Of a stretch of DNA of 64,000 bases, positions 1 through 7,647 are shown piece after piece. Made by a program: the position numbers and the translations under genes. The first letter of the stretch is position 1. Every line of letters begins with the position of its first letter. The stretch covers positions 868,001-932,000 of the forward strand of contig NZ_JABEZU010000001.1 of the NCBI RefSeq assembly GCF_013149785.1, written 5' to 3'. A model generated the notes under the pieces. It was not told the origin of the DNA and made no database searches. It was given only the letters and a program-made list of their open reading frames with translations. This DNA is from Isoptericola halotolerans. Its GTDB lineage: Bacteria > Actinomycetota > Actinomycetes > Actinomycetales > Cellulomonadaceae.

Positions 1-1
1 G

Positions 2-271
2 AAGCTCTTCACCGTCGAGGAGCGTGACCTGCCCGCCTCGTCGCTCGCCGCGCGGTTCGCTGCGAAGGAGGCCATCGCCAAGGCTCTCGGTGCTCCGGGG
101 ACCATGCACTGGCACGATGCGACCGTGCATCGGGTGGTCGGCGGTCCGCCTGAGGTGGAGCTGCGGGGCACGGTGCAGGCACGGGCCGACGAGCTGGGTG
201 TGCGGCACTGGCACCTGTCGATCTCCCACGACGCGGGGATCTCCTCGGCCATGGTGATCGCCGAGGGCTGA
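2..271 (+). CDS. acpS: Holo-[acyl-carrier-protein] synthase, 3' part
   Basis: The reading frame is open from the first base of the window and ends at TGA 269-271, so the N-terminus lies outside. The visible 89 residues include the AcpS signature [13 protein letters not shown] followed by LSISHD near the end, both typical of the small trimeric phosphopantetheinyl transferases. AcpS moves 4'-phosphopantetheine from CoA to a serine of apo-ACP in the cytosol. In related actinobacteria acpS sits upstream of nnrD and alr; here a DUF559 gene, an LLM oxidoreductase and a FGE-like gene come between. A strong hairpin follows 13 bases after the stop. Confidence 0.9.
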   Translation, partial: KLFTVEERDLPASSLAARFAAKEAIAKALGAPGTMHWHDATVHRVVGGPPEVELRGTVQARADELGVRHWHLSISHDAGISSAMVIAEG

Positions 272-283
272 CCCCCTTGGCGC

Positions 284-339
284 CGAGCATGCGGTGACGG
301 CCCGTCCGCGGTGGCAGACGGGCCGTCACCGCATGCTCG
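284..339. terminator. Long perfect hairpin A (23-bp arms)
   Basis: Arms 284-306 and 317-339 are exact reverse complements around a 10-base loop. It lies between the stops of acpS (+) and the AbiEi/DUF559 gene (-), so it can terminate both; there is no U-tract. Its left arm matches hairpin B (1449-1508) and palindrome C (48276-48333) at 22 of 25 positions each. The loop matches that of B at 9 of 10. A stray half-site lies at 352-364. Confidence 0.8.
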
Positions 340-391
340 ACGGTTGCCGGGGCATGCTCGGCGGAGGAGCAGGGTCCACGGGCGGCGGCGG

Positions 392-1333
392 TCAGGATCT
401 CAGCGCGCGCCGCACCGTCCCGGCGATCGAGCCGAGGTCGCGCGACGTGAACCTCAGCAGGTCCACCGCCCCGGTGCCGGTGAGGAGATTCTGCCGGCGG
501 CGGTCGGCAAAGAGCGCCGTGGGTGAACCGTGGACGTCGAGACCGTCCATCTCCACGACGAGCCACCGACCGCCGGCGCGCCACCAGGCCATGTCGCCGC
601 GCGCCACGACCCGGCCCGAGCCGTCGACCAGGGGCAGCTGGAGCATCGTCGGTGGCACACCGGCCTCGATGCACTCCCACCGGGCGAACGACTCCAGGGG
701 CGACTCGGCCCGGGCGTCCGCCTCGCTCCACAGCACATGACGGCTCGCCACACCTCGGCGGCCACGGGCGTGCTCGTGCGACCGCAGCAGGGACGCCCGG
801 GACACGGCCCCGGTCCGCAGTGCAGCGTCCAGCACGGCGAGGCCGTAGCGGTGCGGCAGCTCGGGCACCGACTGGGCGAGGGCCCACTCGACGCTCACCG
901 CCCGGCAGCCGGGCATCTCGACGACCACCATGCCGTCGTCGAACTGGCGCAGGGAGACTCCTTCGCGGTTCCGTCGGTTCACCGCACCCGGCAGGGCAGC
1001 CTCGGCCGGGATGGTCCGGGGGAGCCCGGCGATCCCGTGCAGCGCGAGGGCGCAGCGGCCGACGGCGACCGCGTCCGGTCCGAAGGTGAGCATCGCGAGC
1101 CAGGCCGATCGCCGTCGTCGGGCATCGAGGTCCGACGCCGGTGGTGCCGCGTCGCGGACCTCGTAGACCTGGCGGGCCACACGGCGCCAGCGACATCGTG
1201 CCACCAGCCCGCGGACGTCCTTGTCGCTCAGCCCGAGCTCTCGGCACTGGTCGAGAGCGACCAGGCCCGACTGGTGCAGTGCCAGCCGGTGCAGCGCCGA
1301 GGGCGTCTCTGCTCGTGGATGCATGGCCTGCAT
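392..1333 (-). CDS. AbiEi antitoxin-like / DUF559 nuclease-fold protein (copy 1)
   Basis: This is a 313-residue protein with an N-terminal winged-helix-like region (about 15-70) of the AbiEi antitoxin type and a C-terminal DUF559 domain (about 205-300) related to Vsr-like PD-(D/E)XK nucleases. Visible candidate catalytic residues are E210 and E214 (AESPLESF), D247 and E261-x-D263 (VVEMDG). The frame stays open further upstream to about 1705, but that would run through hairpin B. The start at 1333 places the N-terminus like that of the second copy at 55578. No partner toxin gene is adjacent. Hairpins A and B bracket the gene. Function is inferred from fold; such proteins are common and mostly uncharacterised in actinobacteria. 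Confidence 0.72.
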   Translation of the reverse strand: MQAMHPRAETPSALHRLALHQSGLVALDQCRELGLSDKDVRGLVARCRWRRVARQVYEVRDAAPPASDLDARRRRSAWLAMLTFGPDAVAVGRCALALHGIAGLPRTIPAEAALPGAVNRRNREGVSLRQFDDGMVVVEMPGCRAVSVEWALAQSVPELPHRYGLAVLDAALRTGAVSRASLLRSHEHARGRRGVASRHVLWSEADARAESPLESFARWECIEAGVPPTMLQLPLVDGSGRVVARGDMAWWRAGGRWLVVEMDGLDVHGSPTALFADRRRQNLLTGTGAVDLLRFTSRDLGSIAGTVRRALRS

Positions 1334-1448
1334 CCCAGCAGCCGGGCTCGGGGGGCGGGCACCGGTGTGGCGGTTCTGTGGACGGAGGTCCATGGTGGGC
1401 GGCCTCGTTCCGCCGGACCGTGTGCTCGCCGACCATACCCTACGGCCC

Positions 1449-1508
1449 GCCGACCATGCGATGGCGGCCCGTCCGCGGAGGCAGACGGGCCGCCATCGCA
1501 TGGTCGGC
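1449..1508. terminator. Long perfect hairpin B (25-bp arms)
   Basis: Arms 1449-1473 and 1484-1508 are exact reverse complements with a 10-base loop. It lies between the stop of the LLM oxidoreductase gene and the start of the AbiEi/DUF559 gene, both on the minus strand. It belongs to the same sequence family as hairpin A (22/25 in the arm, 9/10 in the loop). It probably ends transcription from the LLM gene. Confidence 0.8.
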
Positions 1509-1536
1509 GCAGCAGGAGGAGAGAGAGGAGGAGGGG

Positions 1537-2592
1537 TCAGTCCTGGAGCTCGGGGATCACCTGCCGCTGGAACAGCTCGATCTGGTCGCGGTCCCGGGCG
1601 GCGTCGGCGAAGTACGTGATCGCGTAGGTCATGCCCAGCGACCTCATCTCCGTGAGCTTCTCGACGATCTGCTCCGGTGTCCCGACCATGAGCCCGTGGC
1701 GCCACAGCGAGCTCTCACGGTGTCCCTTGTCACCGGGCGCGTACCGGGCGAAGTGGTCGTCGATCCACGCGAGCTTGTCGTCGATCGCTGCCTGGTTCTC
1801 GCCGATCACCACGTTGTAGTTGGCCGAGCGGGTGATCTCGCCGAAGTCCCGCCCGACGTCGCGGCAGTGCTCCTCGAGGATCCTCGACCTGTGCGCGAAC
1901 TCCTCCGGGCTGCCCGAGAAGTTCGTGTACTGCGCGTGCTGCGCGGCGATGCGCAGGGTCTTCTTCTCGCCGCCGCCCGCGATCCACAGCGGGATGCTCG
2001 GGACCTCCGCGCCGCCGTCCCCGACGGGCAGCTGCTGCAGCGGCTGCGGGTAGCACAGTGCCCCGTCCACCTGGTACCGCTTGCCCTCGAAGGTGCCGGA
2101 CGACCCGGTGCGCCACATGCGCTCCATGATCTGCACGCCTTCGTCCAGCGCACGCAGCCGCTCCCCGGCGGTGGGGAAGCCGTAGCCGTACGCCCGCCAC
2201 TCGTGCTCGTACCAGCCCGCGCCGATGCCCATCTCGACGCGGCCGCCGGAGATCGCGTCCACGGTGGAGGCGACCTTCGCCAGGTAGGTCGGCTCGCGGT
2301 AGGCCATGCAGGTGCACATCTGCCCGAGCCGCACCCGCTGGGAGGCGGCGGCGAAGGCGGCCATGAGCGACCAGGCCTCGTGCGTCGCCTCGGTGCTGGC
2401 GACCGGGACGGTGTGGAAGTGGTCGTAGACCCACACCGACTCCCAGGCGAACTCGCCGCCCGGGACGGCCTCGCCGGCCGCGGCGTTGTCGGCGTAGTGG
2501 AGGAGAGACAGCATCGTCTCCCAGTGCTGCTCCGGGGGGATGTCGGTGAGCGACATACGCCAGCCCTGCGGGATGAAGAGTCCGAATCGCAT
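1537..2592 (-). CDS. LLM-class F420-dependent (or FMN) oxidoreductase
   Basis: A 351-residue protein of the luciferase-like monooxygenase TIM-barrel superfamily. It begins MRFGLFIPQGW and contains the family block GGRVEMGIGAGWYEHEWRAYG, then VPLWIAGGG-like and GTPEQIVEKL segments near the C-terminus. The family uses F420 or FMN with varied substrates, and the substrate cannot be told here. The start is supported by a -10-like TAGGCT 6 nt upstream, with no Shine-Dalgarno, implying a leaderless mRNA. It is divergent from the FGE-like gene. Actinobacterial proteins of this shape are usually annotated TIGR03560-type F420 oxidoreductases; that assignment is from memory. Confidence 0.85.
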   Translation of the reverse strand: MRFGLFIPQGWRMSLTDIPPEQHWETMLSLLHYADNAAAGEAVPGGEFAWESVWVYDHFHTVPVASTEATHEAWSLMAAFAAASQRVRLGQMCTCMAYREPTYLAKVASTVDAISGGRVEMGIGAGWYEHEWRAYGYGFPTAGERLRALDEGVQIMERMWRTGSSGTFEGKRYQVDGALCYPQPLQQLPVGDGGAEVPSIPLWIAGGGEKKTLRIAAQHAQYTNFSGSPEEFAHRSRILEEHCRDVGRDFGEITRSANYNVVIGENQAAIDDKLAWIDDHFARYAPGDKGHRESSLWRHGLMVGTPEQIVEKLTEMRSLGMTYAITYFADAARDRDQIELFQRQVIPELQD

Positions 2593-2598
2593 GCCGCG

Positions 2599-2604
2599 AG
2601 CCTA
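2599..2604 (-). promoter_or_regulatory. -10 box of leaderless LLM gene
   Basis: TAGGCT on the minus strand, 6 nt before the ATG at 2592. It fits the actinobacterial TANNNT -10 with transcription beginning at or next to the start codon. Confidence 0.55.
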
Positions 2605-2612
2605 GTCCGGTC

Positions 2613-2660
2613 GTGCCTGCGGCGCGCCCCTCGTCCGTGCCTGCGGCGCGCCCCTCGTCC
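2613..2660. repeat. 24-bp direct tandem repeat, two copies
   Basis: Two exact copies of a 24-bp unit (2613-2636 and 2637-2660) lie in the short divergent region between the LLM and FGE-like genes. The unit length is a multiple of three, so a GTG-initiated frame reads through it into the FGE-like gene. The downstream ATG at 2688 is the more likely start. Confidence 0.85.
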
Positions 2661-2687
2661 GGGCGCGCGTCGTGGCACGCTGGACGC

Positions 2688-3473
2688 ATGACCTCTGTGC
2701 TCGCCGGACCACCGTCGATGCTCTCCGTGCCGGCCGGGACGATCGACCTGCGCGACGCGCGGACGGGCTCGGTCCGTGAGGTCGGGCTGCAACCGTTCTC
2801 GATCGGGGCGACACCGGTCACGCGACGACAGTGGGAGCTCGTCGGACCATCGTCCGCGCGCGAGCGCCCGACCGTCCCCGTGCGTCCCGTCTCCTGGTTC
2901 GACGCCGTGTCCTGGTGCAACGCCGCCTCGACGACGGCGGGCCTCCGGACGGCCTACACGATCGAGGGCCGGGCGGTCACCTGGGACACCACCGCCGACG
3001 GGTTCCGTCTGCCCACCGAGGCCGAGTGGGAGCATGCGGCCCGCGCCGGCAGCACCGCCCCGACCTACGGTCCGCTCGCGGCGGTCGCCTGGACGGCTCT
3101 CGACGAGGTCGACGGCGTGCAGCCGGTCGCGCGCAAGGAACCGAACGCGTTCGGGGTCTACGACATGCTCGGCAACGTCTGGGAGTGGTGCTGGGACTAC
3201 GCCGACCCGGCACGGTACGCGGACTACCGGGTGCTCCGGGGCGGCGGCTGGGCGGACCGGCACTGGAGCGTCCGCGCCTCGGTGCGCCGGGGGAGCCTGC
3301 CCGAGGCACGGCTCGAGGACGTGGGGTTCCGTGTGGCGCGTGGGGCCGTCGGGCAGGTCGGTTCCGCGCAGGGGTGGTCCGCGCGACGCGACCGGGAGCG
3401 CGCGGACGTCCGTGGTCCGGTGCCGTTCGGCTGGACGCCGCTGCGGGAGCTGCTCGAGGACGGTGCTCGGTGA
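2688..3473 (+). CDS. Formylglycine-generating-enzyme-like (SUMF1/EgtB fold) protein
   Basis: A 261-residue protein with the FGE-sulfatase fold, shown by PVSWFDAVSWCNAAS, FRLPTEAEWEHAARAG, NVWEWCWDY, VLRGGGW and the final GFRVAR. True formylglycine-generating enzymes carry a C-terminal cysteine pair that binds copper. Here the only cysteines are in SWCN and EWCW, so sulfatase maturation is doubtful and a structural or other non-heme-metal role is possible. No sulfatase gene is nearby. ATG 2688 was chosen over in-frame starts inside the tandem repeat. The stop TGA overlaps the GTG of nnrD, so the two are probably co-transcribed. Confidence 0.72.
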   Translation: MTSVLAGPPSMLSVPAGTIDLRDARTGSVREVGLQPFSIGATPVTRRQWELVGPSSARERPTVPVRPVSWFDAVSWCNAASTTAGLRTAYTIEGRAVTWDTTADGFRLPTEAEWEHAARAGSTAPTYGPLAAVAWTALDEVDGVQPVARKEPNAFGVYDMLGNVWEWCWDYADPARYADYRVLRGGGWADRHWSVRASVRRGSLPEARLEDVGFRVARGAVGQVGSAQGWSARRDRERADVRGPVPFGWTPLRELLEDGAR

Positions 3474-5038
3474 TCAGCGCCTGGGACGCCGACGACGTCC
3501 GTGCCGCCGAGGCGCCGCTGCTGGAGGCCGGTGAGCCGCTCATGGACCGCGCCGCCTTCGCGCTCGCGCGGCAGGTGCTCGCGGACCTGCGGGCCCGACG
3601 GCGGCACCTGCGGGGCGCTCGCGTCGTGCTGCTGGTGGGGGCCGGCAACAACGGTGGCGACGCGCTGTTCGCCGGCGCGGTGCTGGCGCGCCGGGGGGTC
3701 GCCGTGACGGCGGTGCTCGTCTCCGACCGGGCGCACGACGGCGGGCTCACCACCCTGCGGCGTGCCGGCGGGCGGGTGGTGGACCTGGCGGGCGAGGGAC
3801 CCGAGCGGGTCGGTGCTGTCGCCGCCCAGGCCGCCCGGGCCGACGTCGTCGTCGACGGGGTGCTCGGCATCGGTGCCCGCGGGGCGCTGCGTGGCCGGGC
3901 CGCCGAGCTGGTCGATGCCCTCGCCGAGGCCCTGGCGCGCGGCGACGGACCCGCGGACGGACCCGGACGCCCCTGGGTCGTGGCCGTCGACCTGCCCTCC
4001 GGCATCGGGGCCGACGACGGCACGCTGCCCGGCCCGGTCCTGCCCGCCGACCGCACGGTCACCTTCGGGGCGGTCAAGCCTGGTCTGCTGCTCCCGCCGG
4101 CCGCCTCCCGCTGCGGTGAGGTCACCGCGGTGGACATCGGGCTGGCCCTCGACGGCCCGCCGGCGCTGCGCCGGCTCGAGGCCGCCGACGTCGGCCGCGC
4201 GTGGCCGGTGCCAGGCCCCGCCGACCACAAGTACACCCGTGGCGTGGTCGGCGTGGTCGCCGGCACGGCCGCCTACCCGGGCGCCGCCGTCCTCACCACG
4301 TCGGGCGCGGTCCGTGCCGGCGCGGGGATGGTCCGCTACCGGGGGCCGGGCGCTGTCGGGCAGGCCGTGGTGGCGGCACGGCCCGAGGTGGTGGTGGGCC
4401 CCGGTCGCGTGCAGTCCTGGGTGGTCGGACCCGGGATCCCCAGCGGCCCCGACCAGCCGCCCGACGCCGACGACGGCCAGCACGAGCGCGGCGGTGCCGC
4501 CCTGGCCGCCGCCCGCGGCGAGCTGGCGGGCGTGCGTGAGCCCGCCCCCGCCGTCGTCGACGCCGGTGGCCTGGCCCTGCTCGGTGACCGCTGCCCCCCG
4601 TGGTTCGTCCTGACCCCGCACGCCGGCGAGCTGACGACGCTCCTGCGGTCGCGGGGTGAGGACGTCCGGCGCCACGAGGTCGAGGCGGCGCCGCTGCGGT
4701 GGGCACGCCGGGCACAGGAGCTCACCGGCGCGACCGTGCTGCTCAAGGGCGGCGTGACCGTCGTCGTCGGGCCGCGCGGCGCCTTCTCGCAGGCCGACGC
4801 GCCGGGCTGGCTGGCCACCGCGGGCGCCGGTGACGTGCTGGCCGGGCTGCTGGGCGCGATGCTCGCGGCGCGCTCTGCCGAGGTGGTCGAGCAGCCGACG
4901 CTCGCGGCCGAGGTCGCCGCCGCTGCCGCCCTGGTGCACGGCCGGGCGGCGCGCCGCGCGAACCCCGGGGGGCCGGTGGCCGCGCTCGACGTGGCCGAGG
5001 CGGTCCCGGCCACCGTGGCGGAGCTCGTCGGACGGTGA
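3470..5038 (+). CDS. nnrD: Bifunctional NAD(P)H-hydrate epimerase / ADP-dependent dehydratase
   Basis: A 522-residue fusion that repairs hydrated NAD(P)H. The N-terminal YjeF epimerase domain carries GAGNNGGD at 57-64 and VVDGVLGIG near 125. The C-terminal ribokinase-like dehydratase domain carries HKYTRGVVGVVAG near 250, LTPHAGEL near 380 and the ATP/anion loop TAGAGDVLAG at 450-459. The GTG start overlaps the preceding stop (GTGA) and its own TGA overlaps the next GTG. The symbol is used for the fused protein, as is common in annotation. Its place between acpS and alr is conserved in actinobacteria. Confidence 0.93.
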   Translation: MISAWDADDVRAAEAPLLEAGEPLMDRAAFALARQVLADLRARRRHLRGARVVLLVGAGNNGGDALFAGAVLARRGVAVTAVLVSDRAHDGGLTTLRRAGGRVVDLAGEGPERVGAVAAQAARADVVVDGVLGIGARGALRGRAAELVDALAEALARGDGPADGPGRPWVVAVDLPSGIGADDGTLPGPVLPADRTVTFGAVKPGLLLPPAASRCGEVTAVDIGLALDGPPALRRLEAADVGRAWPVPGPADHKYTRGVVGVVAGTAAYPGAAVLTTSGAVRAGAGMVRYRGPGAVGQAVVAARPEVVVGPGRVQSWVVGPGIPSGPDQPPDADDGQHERGGAALAAARGELAGVREPAPAVVDAGGLALLGDRCPPWFVLTPHAGELTTLLRSRGEDVRRHEVEAAPLRWARRAQELTGATVLLKGGVTVVVGPRGAFSQADAPGWLATAGAGDVLAGLLGAMLAARSAEVVEQPTLAAEVAAAAALVHGRAARRANPGGPVAALDVAEAVPATVAELVGR

Positions 5039-5592
5039 CGGTGTTCGCGCGCTTCGCGCCGCACCGGCACGGGACGCCGGTCCCGGTGACGGTGCGGCCC
5101 GCCACGGTCGCGGACCTGTCGGCGATCGGGACGATCCAGGAGGCTGCGGGCCAGACGCGGCTTCTCGACGGTATCCGCGCGGCGGTGCTCGACAGCGGCC
5201 GGCTCGTGGTCGTCGCCGAGGTCGGTGCAGGCGGGGCCCACGGGCCGGCCGTGGTCGGCTGGGGCAAGACGCACCAGCACCCGCGGCCCGACGGCGTCGC
5301 ACCGGCCGGGCACTACCTCGGCGGGGTGACGGTGGACCCGGCGTGGCGGCGACGCGGGATCGCGACGGCGCTCACCGCGGCACGCATGGCCTGGGTCGCC
5401 GACCGTGCCGACCGGGTCCACTACGTCGTCAACGCCGCCAACGCCGCCTCGGTCGCCCTGCACGAGCGCTGGGGCTTCCACGAGGTCGCACGGGCCGCGG
5501 CGTTCCACGGCGTCACGTTCGCCGGCGGCGACGGACTGCTGATGGCCGCGGACGTCGGCCCGCCGGGAACCCGCCGTCGGACCGGCCGGTGA
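5035..5592 (+). CDS. GNAT-family N-acetyltransferase
   Basis: A 185-residue protein with a GNAT core. It shows VRPATVADL at the start of the domain, the acetyl-CoA loop VDPAWRRRGIATAL near 102-115, and AASVALHERWGFHEVAR near the C-terminus. The substrate is unknown. The GTG start overlaps the nnrD stop (GTGA), and a second GTG two codons downstream is possible. The gene ends at 5592, directly abutting the stop codon of gpx on the opposite strand with no spacer. Confidence 0.82.
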   Translation: MTVFARFAPHRHGTPVPVTVRPATVADLSAIGTIQEAAGQTRLLDGIRAAVLDSGRLVVVAEVGAGGAHGPAVVGWGKTHQHPRPDGVAPAGHYLGGVTVDPAWRRRGIATALTAARMAWVADRADRVHYVVNAANAASVALHERWGFHEVARAAAFHGVTFAGGDGLLMAADVGPPGTRRRTGR

Positions 5593-6075
5593 CTACCGTG
5601 GCAGGTGGGCCTCGATCGCCTCGATGATCTCCGGGTCGTCGGGGACGGTCTTGGGGGAGTAGCGGCGCACCTCGCCGCCGGGCAGCACGAGAAACTTCTC
5701 GAAGTTCCAGCGGATCTTGCCGTCGTGCCCGCCGGCGTCCGGCGTCTTCGTCAGCTCCTGGTAGAGCGGGTGGGCGTTGCGGCCGTTGACCTTGACCTTC
5801 GAGACCACGGGGAAGGTGACCCCGTAGGTGGTGGAGCAGAACTCGGCGATCTTCTCGTCGCTGGACAGCTCCTGCAGGAACTGGTTGCTGGGGAAGCCCA
5901 CCACGGTGAACCCCCGGTCCGCGTACTTGCGCTGCAGGGCCTCCAGCGTGTCGTACTGCGGGGTCAGGCCGCAGCGCGAGGCGACGTTGACCACCAGCAC
6001 CACGTCGTCGCGGTGCTCGGCGAGGGTCGCGGAGGTGCCGTCCATACGGTCGAAGGGGATGTCGTAGAGGCTCAT
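5593..6075 (-). CDS. Glutathione peroxidase-family thiol peroxidase
   Basis: A 160-residue GPx-family protein with peroxidatic Cys in NVASRCGLT (about residue 35), FPSNQF supplying the Gln, and RWNFEKFLV supplying the Trp and Asn of the catalytic tetrad. It is a Cys, not selenocysteine, enzyme. Actinobacteria of this type mostly lack glutathione, so thioredoxin is the likelier reductant (inference). The ATG overlaps the ccdA stop (ATGA), making it the last gene of the tlpA-ccdA-gpx operon. This context supports a role in thiol redox and peroxide defence. Confidence 0.88.
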   Translation of the reverse strand: MSLYDIPFDRMDGTSATLAEHRDDVVLVVNVASRCGLTPQYDTLEALQRKYADRGFTVVGFPSNQFLQELSSDEKIAEFCSTTYGVTFPVVSKVKVNGRNAHPLYQELTKTPDAGGHDGKIRWNFEKFLVLPGGEVRRYSPKTVPDDPEIIEAIEAHLPR

Positions 6076-6923
6076 GCGTCCATCTTGGCCCGACGACGAC
6101 GCTGCCACCAGGCCCCGAGGCCCGCGACGACGACCAGGGTGACCAGCAGCCCGACCCACCCGATGCCCTCGGCGGCCCCCGCGAGCCAGCGCTGCACGGA
6201 CGCGGCGGCGCCGACCACGGGGTCCTCACCGGCCCGGCCCGCCAGCACCCGCAGCTCCCAGAACCCGTACCAGGCCACGTACAGCCCGGCGATCAGCAGG
6301 ATCGCCCCGCCGACCCGCGCGAGGACCGGGCCGGCGCTGCGGGCCCGCCCCACGACGCCGGCCCCGGCGGTCGCGACGACGACGGCGGCCGTCCCGACGA
6401 GCAGCGCCATCCCGGCCGCGTACGTGGCGAACAGGGCGACACCCTGCCCGACGGACCCGGCGCGGAAGGCCGTGACCACGACGGCGAGGAACGGTGCGAT
6501 CGTGCACGTCAGGGACGCCAGCGCGTACGAGGCGCCGAAGCCGACCACGGACCACCAACGGTCCGTCAGGGGCCTGCCGCTGCCGGTGCGCAGCAGCCGC
6601 AGCCCGGGCAGCTCGCGGCCGGCGACCACCCAGATGCCCGCCGCGGCGAGCACGACCCCCAGGACCAGGGTGAACGCGGGCAGCCAGCGCTGCACGGAGC
6701 TGGCCACGGGAGCGACGACCAGGCCGAACACGCCGAACACCGCCACGAAGCCGAGCGTGAGGGCCGCCGTGGAGCGCAGCGCGCGGCCGACGGCGGAGGC
6801 CCGGCCGTCGTCGGGTCGCACCAGTGTGGCGAGGTAGGCGGGCAGCAGGGCGAAGCCGCAGGGGTTGACCGCCGCCACCAGCCCGGCGCCGAGCGCGAGC
6901 GCGAACGCGCCGTCGCCGAGCAC
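6072..6923 (-). CDS. ccdA: CcdA/DsbD-like membrane electron transporter
   Basis: A 283-residue integral membrane protein of the CcdA/DsbD transmembrane family that passes reducing equivalents across the membrane. The conserved first helix motif is AAVNPCGFALLPAYL. The second cysteine region is ALASLTCTIAPFLAV, giving the typical CcdA cysteine pair. About seven hydrophobic segments are visible, with a basic C-terminal end RRRRAK. The GTG start lies 4 bases after the stop of the thioredoxin-like lipoprotein gene, its probable electron acceptor. It could serve cytochrome c maturation or general extracytoplasmic thiol reduction. Confidence 0.86.
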   Translation of the reverse strand: MLGDGAFALALGAGLVAAVNPCGFALLPAYLATLVRPDDGRASAVGRALRSTAALTLGFVAVFGVFGLVVAPVASSVQRWLPAFTLVLGVVLAAAGIWVVAGRELPGLRLLRTGSGRPLTDRWWSVVGFGASYALASLTCTIAPFLAVVVTAFRAGSVGQGVALFATYAAGMALLVGTAAVVVATAGAGVVGRARSAGPVLARVGGAILLIAGLYVAWYGFWELRVLAGRAGEDPVVGAAASVQRWLAGAAEGIGWVGLLVTLVVVAGLGAWWQRRRRAKMDA

Positions 6924-6927
6924 CGGC

Positions 6928-7566
6928 TCAGCCCGCGAGGTCGGCGACGGCGGCCTCGAGCTCGGGCTCGGTGAGCACGCCCTCGGCGACGATCTCGCCG
7001 TCGGCGTCCAGCACCACGAACGTCGACTGCTGGGTCATCCCGAAGTGCTGCCAGACGTCCCCGGCGTCGTCGACGAGGTGCGTGATCCCGGCGATGTCCT
7101 CCTCGGCCATGCCGCTGATGGCCGAGGCGTCGTCGAGCCCGCCGACCCCGACCACCGCGACGTCGTCGCCGTACTCCTCGGCGAGGCCGGTGACGGCCGG
7201 GATCTGCATGATGCAGGTGGGGCACCACGGGGCCCAGAACCACAGCACGGCCGGCGCCCCCGCGAGGGACGAACCCTCGAAGGTCCCGCCGTCCAGGGTG
7301 GTGGCGGAGAAGTCGTAGACAGGGCTCGTCCCCATCTCGTCGCTCATGTCGTCCGCCATGTCGTCGGCCTCGTCGTTCATGTCGTCCGCCATGTCGTCGG
7401 CCTCGTCGTTCATGGCGTCGTCCGAGGCGGCCATGTCGTCCGTCGCCGCCGTCTCCTCGGTCGCGTCGGAGCCGGGTGAGGCCTCCGGCTCGGCGGCGCA
7501 CCCGGCCAGCGTGAGGGTGGCGGCCGTGGCCAGGGCAAGGGCTGTGCGGTGCAGTCGGCGGTCCAT
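6928..7566 (-). CDS. Thioredoxin-fold (TlpA/ResA-like) lipoprotein with acidic Met-rich linker
   Basis: A 212-residue predicted lipoprotein. It has a signal peptide with lipobox LAGC (Cys23), a low-complexity acidic linker (about 30-78), then a thioredoxin-like domain with active site WCPTC at 114-118. The linker contains two identical 11-residue units (MNDEADDMADD) encoded by a 33-bp tandem repeat. It is probably anchored outside the membrane and re-reduced by the CcdA protein encoded next. A CAGACT -10-like box 6 nt before the ATG suggests a leaderless transcript. The Asp/Met-rich linker may be a flexible tether or bind metal (inference). Confidence 0.88.
   Translation of the reverse strand: MDRRLHRTALALATAATLTLAGCAAEPEASPGSDATEETAATDDMAASDDAMNDEADDMADDMNDEADDMADDMSDEMGTSPVYDFSATTLDGGTFEGSSLAGAPAVLWFWAPWCPTCIMQIPAVTGLAEEYGDDVAVVGVGGLDDASAISGMAEEDIAGITHLVDDAGDVWQHFGMTQQSTFVVLDADGEIVAEGVLTEPELEAAVADLAG
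7345..7410. repeat. 33-bp in-frame tandem repeat in the lipoprotein linker
   Basis: Two exact copies (7345-7377 and 7378-7410) encode the duplicated 11-residue acidic unit. Shorter related units flank them. Copy number could vary without breaking the frame. Confidence 0.85.
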
Positions 7567-7572
7567 GCGACC

Positions 7573-7578
7573 AGTCTG
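7573..7578 (-). promoter_or_regulatory. -10-like box of the thioredoxin-like lipoprotein operon
   Basis: CAGACT on the minus strand, 6 nt before the ATG at 7566. It is the likely leaderless promoter of the lipoprotein-ccdA-gpx operon. Confidence 0.4.
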
Positions 7579-7635
7579 ACCGCCCCCGGTCGCCGCGGGG
7601 AGCCCCGGACGCCTTACGAGGTCGTGACGCCGCGC

Positions 7636-7641
7636 GACAAT
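7636..7641 (+). promoter_or_regulatory. -10-like box of the pseudouridine synthase/alr run
   Basis: GACAAT lies 6 nt before ATG 7648, matching NANNNT and the leaderless spacing seen at other starts in the window. No Shine-Dalgarno sequence is seen. Confidence 0.4.
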
Positions 7642-7647
7642 GGGGCC

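Noticed and set aside
392-1333. A complete AbiE toxin-antitoxin system
   Set aside because: No nucleotidyltransferase-type AbiEii toxin gene is next to either AbiEi-like gene; both neighbours are housekeeping or metabolic genes.
1334-1705. Upstream extension of the first AbiEi/DUF559 gene to 437 residues
   Set aside because: It would translate hairpin B and the end of the LLM gene. The N-terminus starting at 1333 matches the length of the second copy.
2613-2660. Start of the FGE-like gene within the 24-bp repeats
   Set aside because: The repeat-encoded residues are Pro/Ser/Arg-rich and unlike the family. The ATG at 2688 begins just before the conserved fold.
7345-7410. CRISPR-like repeat
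   Set aside because: There are only two adjacent copies with no spacers, in frame within a coding linker.
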